From Chryseobacterium sp. JJR-5R (GTDB lineage: Bacteria; Bacteroidota; Bacteroidia; Flavobacteriales; Weeksellaceae): a DNA stretch of 64,000 bases. Position numbers and translations under genes: made by a program. This document shows positions 58,296 to 64,000 of the stretch, piece after piece. The stretch spans positions 3,038,001 through 3,102,000 of the forward strand of contig NZ_CP139137.1 in NCBI RefSeq assembly GCF_034047335.1. Reading direction: 5' to 3'. How positions within the stretch are numbered: position 1 is the stretch's first letter; each line of letters opens with the position of its first letter. The notes below the pieces were generated by a model. That model was not told the DNA's origin, ran no database searches, and saw only the letters and a program-made list of their open reading frames with translations.

Positions 58296-59348
58296 ATGAA
58301 AAATATAGCAGCGTTAGCGCTTATCTCAACCATAGCTTTAGTTTCATGCAATAAGAAAGAAACGGCAAAAATTACAAAAATAGACCCTAAAACAGGAAAG
58401 ACAATTACCGTAGAAGTTCCGGCGGATTCGGTGGCAAAAGTGGAAGCCAACCCGGCCATTAAAGATTCTGCAGGCATTTACACCCAGACTTTTAAACTGG
58501 AAAAAGGAAAAACCTATCCCCTGACCACTTATCAGAGGGATACCAAAACAATGACTGATCCCAAAGGCAAAACCCTTAACGGAACCAGTGAATCTACGGA
58601 CGAAATGTCTTTTACGGTTAATGATATTAAAGGGAATGTGTATGACATGACTTTGAACCTGATTGCCAAAAGAAATTCCCAGTCAGCCGACGGAAAAACA
58701 ATTGTGGTGGATACCAAATTACCGATTCCTAAAGAAGACGACCTGAAAATGATCTGGAACATCAATAAGGCCCTGACCGGAAATAAGCTGAATATGAAGA
58801 TGGACACCAAAGGGAATGTGATCTCCATTACCGGCTTTGATGCTGTTTACACGAAAGTTTCCAATGCAGTCGGCACTTTGATAAAAGATGCCAACCAGAA
58901 AGCCAGCGTCGTGGCAAGCTTAAAAGAGACGTTCAATGAAAAAGTACTGAAAGACCAGCTTAATAAAAACCTGACCATTATTCCTAAAAAAGGAGTAAAA
59001 GTAGGAGAAAAATGGAGCAGCAGCGAAAATGCCGATGCGCAGGGGAAAATCAAAGTTACTTCAAATTACGTCCTGAAAAGCGTAGGAAACGGCATTGCTG
59101 AAATTGCCGTAACCGGAGGGATTCCTAAAAAAGAAGAAAAGCAGAACCAGGGAGAAGTGACGCACAGCTTAAGCAGCGAACTGGCACAGAACGGAACCAT
59201 TAAGTTTGACCAGAATACAGGCTGGATCAACAACCAGAATATTTCTGTAAAAACAACCCAGATCGAAACCATCTCCAACGGAAAAGAATCCCAGTCGATG
59301 AAAAGTGTTTCCAACTCCTCCGTAATGGTAAACCCTTCTTCAAAATAG
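58296..59348 (+). CDS. DUF6263-family lipoprotein
   Basis: 350 residues. The signal ends in the lipobox LVSC; the mature part begins NKKETAKITKIDPKTGK. A long beta-rich domain has a repeating strand pattern with YTQTFKLEKGKTYPL, VGEKWSSSENADAQG and a final QSMKSVSNSSVMV, as I recall for DUF6263 proteins of Bacteroidota. Function unknown. It lies 51 bases downstream of rlmB, and no terminator is seen between them. Confidence 0.75.
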   Translation: MKNIAALALISTIALVSCNKKETAKITKIDPKTGKTITVEVPADSVAKVEANPAIKDSAGIYTQTFKLEKGKTYPLTTYQRDTKTMTDPKGKTLNGTSESTDEMSFTVNDIKGNVYDMTLNLIAKRNSQSADGKTIVVDTKLPIPKEDDLKMIWNINKALTGNKLNMKMDTKGNVISITGFDAVYTKVSNAVGTLIKDANQKASVVASLKETFNEKVLKDQLNKNLTIIPKKGVKVGEKWSSSENADAQGKIKVTSNYVLKSVGNGIAEIAVTGGIPKKEEKQNQGEVTHSLSSELAQNGTIKFDQNTGWINNQNISVKTTQIETISNGKESQSMKSVSNSSVMVNPSSK

Positions 59349-59438
59349 AAGATAACACCTTATCAGAGTTAAAAAGGAATGAACTGAAAACCATGCTCCT
59401 GAACTTTAAGTTTCAAACCTGTAAACAATTTATTTATT

Positions 59439-59660
59439 ATGAAGTACATTTTTGAGTTCGTACTCGTTACGATCATTATTTATTTTGTATGGAATATTTT
59501 AAAGAGGATTTTCTTTAAAACCTTTCACAATTATGTGTTTGGCAATAAAAACAACAGCGCCAGACAGCAGGACATACAAAACACGGATCAGATCAATAAA
59601 AAACTCAACTGGGACGCTGAAACGGTGGACTATGAAGAGATCAAGGAAGATAAAAAATAA
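59439..59660 (+). CDS. DUF4834 small membrane protein
   Basis: 73 residues with one N-terminal membrane helix (about 5-22, FEFVLVTIIIYFVWNIL) and a charged cytosolic tail ending VDYEEIKEDKK. The VDYEE end is the mark of DUF4834. Function unknown. A perfect 10-bp hairpin without a T run follows, then the YfhO-like gene. Confidence 0.85.
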   Translation: MKYIFEFVLVTIIIYFVWNILKRIFFKTFHNYVFGNKNNSARQQDIQNTDQINKKLNWDAETVDYEEIKEDKK

Positions 59661-59669
59661 ATAGCCCGG

Positions 59670-59697
59670 CCCTTTCAGCGTTATCATGCTGAAAGGG
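59670..59697 (+). terminator. Hairpin between DUF4834 and YfhO-like genes
   Basis: CCCTTTCAGC pairs perfectly with GCTGAAAGGG around an 8-base loop. Only TTCTC follows, so it may be an attenuating or mRNA-processing hairpin. Confidence 0.55.
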
Positions 59698-59717
59698 TTC
59701 TCAAATTAAAATGCATT

Positions 59718-62255
59718 ATGCTTAAAACAAATAAAAACCTGATTTTCATTCTGGCAAGTTTTGTGGTTTTCATTATTCTTGCTTTCGTCTATGCCAATCC
59801 TGTAATCAGCGGAAAGCAGCTTTTCCAGCATGATATCGTTCAGTACCGTGGCGGTGCCAAAGAACTGCTCGATTACAGAGCCGATACGGATAATGAAACC
59901 TACTGGAGCGACTCCATGTTCGGAGGGATGCCTACGTATCAGATGGGAAGCCAGTTTAAAGGGGATATCATTAAAAAAATCGATTCTAAACTGAATATCC
60001 TGCCCAGGCCGGTTAATTACCTTTTCCTGCTTTTTGGCGGGTTCTTCCTTTTAGGGATGGTCGTCGTCAGAAACTGGAAATACGCATTGCTGGGAGCCAC
60101 TTTTTTCGGGCTTTCCACCTATTTCTATATTGCGCTTGCGGCAGGACACAACGGTAAAATCAACACCATCGAATATTTTGCGCCGCTGCTAGCCGGGATT
60201 CTGCTGGTATATATCAGAAAACAGTACATCTGGGGATTTATTGTCACTACCCTTTTTATGGGTCTTCAGATCGCTGCCAACCACCCGCAGATGACCTATT
60301 ACCTTTTCCTGGCCTTAGGAGTTTTATTCCTTTCCGAACTTATCCGGACGATCCAGAAAAAGGTTACGGTAAAGCATTTTTTAATTTCATCGGGCATTGT
60401 TGCCGCTTCATGTTTAATCGGGGTGGGTATGAATTCACAAAGGATCATGGCCAATTCCGAATACATTAAGGAAACCGTCCGCGGGAAGCAGATCTTAACG
60501 AACGACAGCCATACCGGAGGAACTTCAGGAATGGATAAGGAAAGCATGCTGATGTGGAGCTACGGCAAACTGGAAACCCTGAACCTTTTCATCCCGAGAT
60601 TAATGGGCGGCGGAAGCCAGGAGCCGGAAGGAAAGGAAATGATGGAAAAAGTGCAGGCCATGGTTCAGGAAAACGTAGGCTCACAGGCTGAAATGGACCG
60701 GATTTCAAAAGGGTTCGGCAACCTGACGTATTGGGGAGACCAGCCGGGAACTTCAGGACCTGCCTATCAGGGAGCCATTGTATGTTTCTTAGCTGTTTTA
60801 GGGTTCTTCTTTGCCTGGAAAAAATACCGTTACTGGATCCTCGGAGCTTCGATACTGACTGTTTTCTTAGCGTGGGGAAGCAATTTCATGCCTTTGTCAG
60901 ATTTCTTTATTGATTTTGTTCCTTTTTACAATAAATTCAGGGCACCGTCTTCCATATTGGTTGTGGTGGAATTACTATTCCCTTTAATTGCCATCATCGG
61001 GCTTTACCGGTTCTTTACTGATGAAACGTTAACTGAAGAATATAAAAAGAAGATTCTTCTGTATGTAAGCGGCGGGACTTTAGGCCTTGTGCTGGTTCTT
61101 CTTCTCTTTGGAAAATCTTTATTAGGTTTCCATACCGATAATGAAAAAACGTACCTGCCCCCTTTCCTGCTGGATTATCTGGTGGACGAAAGATTCAAGC
61201 TCTTTAAAACCGATGCCATTAAAGCCTTTATCTATGTGGCCATTGCAGCGGCAGTCCTGTTCTTAAGCCTGAAGAAAAAACTCAGCCAGAACATCGCATT
61301 AATCATCATCGGCGCAGTAAGCCTTTTTGATCTGTGGACAGTAAACAGACGTTACCTGAATGACGAAAATTATGTGGATAAGGTTTTTGCAGAAAATCCT
61401 TTCCAGACGGAAAGCTCAGATCTTCTGGCGGAAAAAGTCCAGGGCAACCCCAACCTGGAACCGATCCTGGCCAATGTAAACGTTAACAAAACCCTTGAGA
61501 CCATTGCTGAAAAAGACAAGACCCATTACAGGATCTTCAACAATATCTTAGGTACATTCAGTGAAACCAATACATCTTATTTCAAATCTTCCATCGGCGG
61601 ATACCATGCGGTGAAGCTGAGAAGGTATGACGATGTAATCAACGAATATTTCAAAGTAATGGATTCCGTAAAAGTTCCGAACATCCTGAACCTCCTCAAT
61701 GCAAAATACTGGGTAGTGGGCGGACCTGAGCAGCCGCAGGCCGTTCCGAATCCGAAAGCCAACGGAAATGCATGGTTCGTAAGCGACCTTAAATTTGCAG
61801 ATTCCCCCAACCAGGAAATTAAAGCAATTGGCGTTATCGACAGTAAAAATACAGCGGTTATCGCTTCTTCTGATAAAAATTATTTTAACGGAAAAACGGT
61901 TCAGCCGGATGCTTCAGCATTCATCAACTTAACCCGTTATCAGCCGAACGAGCTGGAATTCAAGTCCCAGTCCAAGACACCGCAGCTTGCTGTCTTCTCC
62001 GAAATCTATTATCCTCACGGCTGGAAAATGTTTGTTGATGAAAAAGAGGTTCCTTACATCAAAGCAGATTACTTACTGCGTGCCGTACACGTCCCGGCCG
62101 GAAGCCATACGATCAGAATGGTTTTTGCACCTCAGGTTATCGAGACCGGAAAATGGGTTTCTCTTCTCTGCTTCGGATTGTTTATCCTGCTGAGCGGTTT
62201 AGGGCTTTATTTGATGTACGGTAAAAGAGACAGAAGCAAAATTGAGAATATCTAA
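59718..62255 (+). CDS. YfhO-family membrane protein
   Basis: 845 residues with 12-13 membrane helices and a large extracytoplasmic domain (about 560-815) that ends with one more helix and a basic tail. QHDIVQYRGGAKELLDYRAD in the first loop and FVPFYNKFRAPSSILVVVEL further on are typical of YfhO relatives, GT-C-type enzymes that transfer sugars from lipid carriers. In Gram-positives YfhO glycosylates lipoteichoic acid; the target here is unknown. A glycosyltransferase gene follows after 28 bases. Confidence 0.88.
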   Translation: MLKTNKNLIFILASFVVFIILAFVYANPVISGKQLFQHDIVQYRGGAKELLDYRADTDNETYWSDSMFGGMPTYQMGSQFKGDIIKKIDSKLNILPRPVNYLFLLFGGFFLLGMVVVRNWKYALLGATFFGLSTYFYIALAAGHNGKINTIEYFAPLLAGILLVYIRKQYIWGFIVTTLFMGLQIAANHPQMTYYLFLALGVLFLSELIRTIQKKVTVKHFLISSGIVAASCLIGVGMNSQRIMANSEYIKETVRGKQILTNDSHTGGTSGMDKESMLMWSYGKLETLNLFIPRLMGGGSQEPEGKEMMEKVQAMVQENVGSQAEMDRISKGFGNLTYWGDQPGTSGPAYQGAIVCFLAVLGFFFAWKKYRYWILGASILTVFLAWGSNFMPLSDFFIDFVPFYNKFRAPSSILVVVELLFPLIAIIGLYRFFTDETLTEEYKKKILLYVSGGTLGLVLVLLLFGKSLLGFHTDNEKTYLPPFLLDYLVDERFKLFKTDAIKAFIYVAIAAAVLFLSLKKKLSQNIALIIIGAVSLFDLWTVNRRYLNDENYVDKVFAENPFQTESSDLLAEKVQGNPNLEPILANVNVNKTLETIAEKDKTHYRIFNNILGTFSETNTSYFKSSIGGYHAVKLRRYDDVINEYFKVMDSVKVPNILNLLNAKYWVVGGPEQPQAVPNPKANGNAWFVSDLKFADSPNQEIKAIGVIDSKNTAVIASSDKNYFNGKTVQPDASAFINLTRYQPNELEFKSQSKTPQLAVFSEIYYPHGWKMFVDEKEVPYIKADYLLRAVHVPAGSHTIRMVFAPQVIETGKWVSLLCFGLFILLSGLGLYLMYGKRDRSKIENI

Positions 62256-62283
62256 TATTCAAAATTTTTAGTAACGTTTATTT

Positions 62284-63582
62284 ATGAATGTTTATAAAAA
62301 AATAGTAATCATCACCTATTACTGGCCTCCTGCGGGAGGCCCCGGTGTTCAGCGGTGGCTGAAATTCGCAAAATATTTACCTGAATACGGATGGGAGCCC
62401 ATTATTTATACGCCGGAAAACCCAAGCTATCCCTTAACGGATGAAAGCTTAATAAAAGAGGTGCCTGAAGACATTGAAATTGTAAAGACAAAAATATGGG
62501 AGCCTTACCAGCTCGCCGAAAAGCTTAACAAAAGCAATAAAAAATTTAAAGCCGGGCAGTTTGATGTCGGGAAAAACCAGAGCTGGAAATCCAGGCTTTC
62601 CATCTGGGTCAGGGGAAACTTTTTCATCCCGGATGCGCGGGTATTCTGGGTAAAGCCATCGGTTAAATTTTTAGAAAAATACCTTAAAGAAAATAAGATT
62701 GATGTTGTGGTTACTTCCGGGCCTCCGCATTCGCTGCACCTCATCGGTTTAAACCTGAAAAAACAATTACCGGATCTTAAATGGATTGCCGATTTCCGTG
62801 ATCCCTGGACCGAGATTTCCTATTACAAACACCTGAAACTCACCCGGAACTCTGATAAAAAACACCGGAAGCTTGAAAGTGAGGTTTTTAAAAATGCAGA
62901 TATTACCCTGGCAACAAGCTATATCGATGCCGAAAATTTCCGGAAAAGCGGTGCCAATGCGGTATGCATCACAAACGGTTTCGACGAAACAGATGCCCGG
63001 ACAAAGACCTCAAATGGTGGTGCCACGGAAGAAAAATTTACCCTGAGCTACATCGGAGTATTGGAACAGCTGAGGAACCCGGAAAACCTTTGGCAGGCAC
63101 TGAATGATCTGGTAGAAACAAATTCTGATTTTGCCGGAAACTTTATCCTGAAGTTTGCAGGAAGGATTGATGATAAAATCTTAAGTTCTCTTGAAAATTC
63201 CGCTTTAAAAAGCCATATTTTGAATTTAGGATATCTTTCCCACGACAAAGCAGTGGAAGAAATGGAAAAATCTTCACTGTTAATTATCACCAACTTCCCG
63301 AATGACGCCTCAAAAGGGATCATTCCCGGGAAAATCTTTGAATACCTGGCTACAGGAAAACAAATCATCTCTTTCGGGCCCCGTGAGGCAGATGTATCAA
63401 CCATCCTGAATGAAACGAAAGCCGGAAAGCATTTCAGTTATCATGATGCTGAAACCGTTAAAGCTTTTATTTTAAAGGAATTCCAATTGTGGAAAAATGG
63501 TGAGCTTACAAAAAACAGCCAGGATATCGCCCAGTTCTCCAGAAGGAACCTGGCCAAACAGCTGGCCGGGATTTTAGAATAA
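62284..63582 (+). CDS. Family 4-like glycosyltransferase
   Basis: 432 residues, GT-B fold. The N-terminal IIITYYWPPAGGPGVQRWLK-type motif (VIITYYWPPAGGPG) and the linker WIADFRDPWTEISYY are typical of group 1 glycosyltransferases, and SKGIIPGKIFEYLATGKQII in the C-terminal half is the nucleotide-sugar EX7E region. It probably adds a sugar to a surface glycan, with the YfhO-like protein as partner. Donor and acceptor are unknown. Confidence 0.9.
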   Translation: MNVYKKIVIITYYWPPAGGPGVQRWLKFAKYLPEYGWEPIIYTPENPSYPLTDESLIKEVPEDIEIVKTKIWEPYQLAEKLNKSNKKFKAGQFDVGKNQSWKSRLSIWVRGNFFIPDARVFWVKPSVKFLEKYLKENKIDVVVTSGPPHSLHLIGLNLKKQLPDLKWIADFRDPWTEISYYKHLKLTRNSDKKHRKLESEVFKNADITLATSYIDAENFRKSGANAVCITNGFDETDARTKTSNGGATEEKFTLSYIGVLEQLRNPENLWQALNDLVETNSDFAGNFILKFAGRIDDKILSSLENSALKSHILNLGYLSHDKAVEEMEKSSLLIITNFPNDASKGIIPGKIFEYLATGKQIISFGPREADVSTILNETKAGKHFSYHDAETVKAFILKEFQLWKNGELTKNSQDIAQFSRRNLAKQLAGILE

Positions 63583-63589
63583 ATCAGGC

Positions 63590-64000
63590 TTAAATTGTCC
63601 ACTGGTCATTGACAATGCCCACCAGGTAATAAGTGCCCTGGTGTTTTTCAAAGACCAGGCGCAGGCAGTTCCAGTCCGTTCCGGTATCCGGCCCTGGGCC
63701 TTTGATGAAGTTTTCCGTGAAATCTGCGTCAGGATAGATTTTCTTTAAATTATTCAGTGAGTTCCCGCTGCCCTGAAATTCATTGAATGAAACCTGCCCT
63801 GATGCAAAATCTTTTGAGTATACCCATTTCGTAAGATAATTATTAATAGTTGCCTGATATATATCTCCAGAACCGTCCATAGTGCCCCAGGTAAAAATAG
63901 TCCCGGTTGGCTGGAATTTCAGGAACTCCGACTTTGAAAAAACCTTATCTTCCTCGGGAACGATAAAAGCATACATGGAAAACCTAACGCCTTTTTCAGG
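63590..64000 (-). CDS. Unknown protein, 5' part outside the window
   Basis: The last 136 residues of a protein that begins to the right of the window: the frame is open up to base 64000, and the visible part begins PEKGVRFSMYAFIVPEEDK. The ATG at 63976 is therefore probably internal. It has no membrane helix or motif I recognise; FTWGTMDGSGDIYQATINNY and NDQWTI at the end suggest a beta-rich soluble protein. Its stop lies 7 bases from the glycosyltransferase stop on the other strand. Confidence 0.6.
   Translation of the reverse strand, partial: PEKGVRFSMYAFIVPEEDKVFSKSEFLKFQPTGTIFTWGTMDGSGDIYQATINNYLTKWVYSKDFASGQVSFNEFQGSGNSLNNLKKIYPDADFTENFIKGPGPDTGTDWNCLRLVFEKHQGTYYLVGIVNDQWTI

Overview
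The window reads as chromosomal DNA of a flavobacterium of the Chryseobacterium/Weeksellaceae type (phylum Bacteroidota). The evidence is direct: candidate promoters follow the Bacteroidota TAnnTTTG -7 box (with TTTG/TTG at -33 where seen), a PorV type IX secretion protein sits at the left edge and a cargo protein with a T9SS sorting domain follows, there is a Bat/MoxR aerotolerance operon, a PadR-PspC pair, a Smr-less MutS2, and above all a graspetide cluster that matches the chryseoviridin type known from Chryseobacterium gregarium. No rRNA, tRNA, prophage, IS element or CRISPR array was recognised.

Layout. 1-8 kb: end of PorV, a FUSC membrane protein convergent with a phosphopantetheinyl transferase, SAH hydrolase, a YiaA-like protein and a BspA-like T9SS cargo. 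8-15 kb: purE and purK on the minus strand, separated by a plus-strand block (EamA exporter, two lipoproteins, a CPA2 antiporter). 15-23 kb: DUF1543, TauE/SafE + DUF1634, a VOC protein, an endonuclease/phosphatase-family membrane protein, diphosphomevalonate decarboxylase, and an acyl-CoA ligase coupled to an SDR reductase. 23-26 kb: the graspetide cluster, three precursor genes followed by two ATP-grasp ligases. 26-38 kb: hydrolase, pdxJ, DUF2085, MscS, a decayed lipoprotein gene, DUF456, ung, GNAT, MutS2, YcxB-like, a small ABC pair, a secreted protein, and a cobalamin riboswitch ahead of a thioesterase. 38-49 kb: HD hydrolase, P450, PadR-PspC, a free-standing 20-residue peptide gene, acyltransferase, two menaquinone-type genes split by a sigma-factor cassette, MarC. 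49-57 kb: the MoxR-DUF58-BatA-BatB-TPR-BatD operon. 57-64 kb: DinB-like, RlmB, DUF6263 lipoprotein, DUF4834, YfhO-like, a glycosyltransferase and a truncated gene.

How the parts work together. The graspetide precursors share one leader (PFFASFLEKQ) that recruits the ATP-grasp ligases; their cores are ladders of 2, 3 and 4 Thr-xxxx-Asp hexads on an 8-residue period, each ending in a microviridin-like TxKYPSD core. A perfect 11-bp intrinsic terminator between the precursors and the ligases should make precursor mRNA exceed enzyme mRNA. The third precursor has lost both partners of the usual lactam (Lys to Arg and the matching acid to Ala).

Other points of interest are a tiny autonomous transcription unit for an amphipathic 20-mer peptide (42.7-42.9 kb), an orphan-looking B12 riboswitch, a sigma factor with a membrane-anchored tail, and a recurring promoter layout in which the -7 box ends four bases before the start codon, suggesting leaderless mRNAs. 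All functional statements are homology-by-eye; no searches were run.
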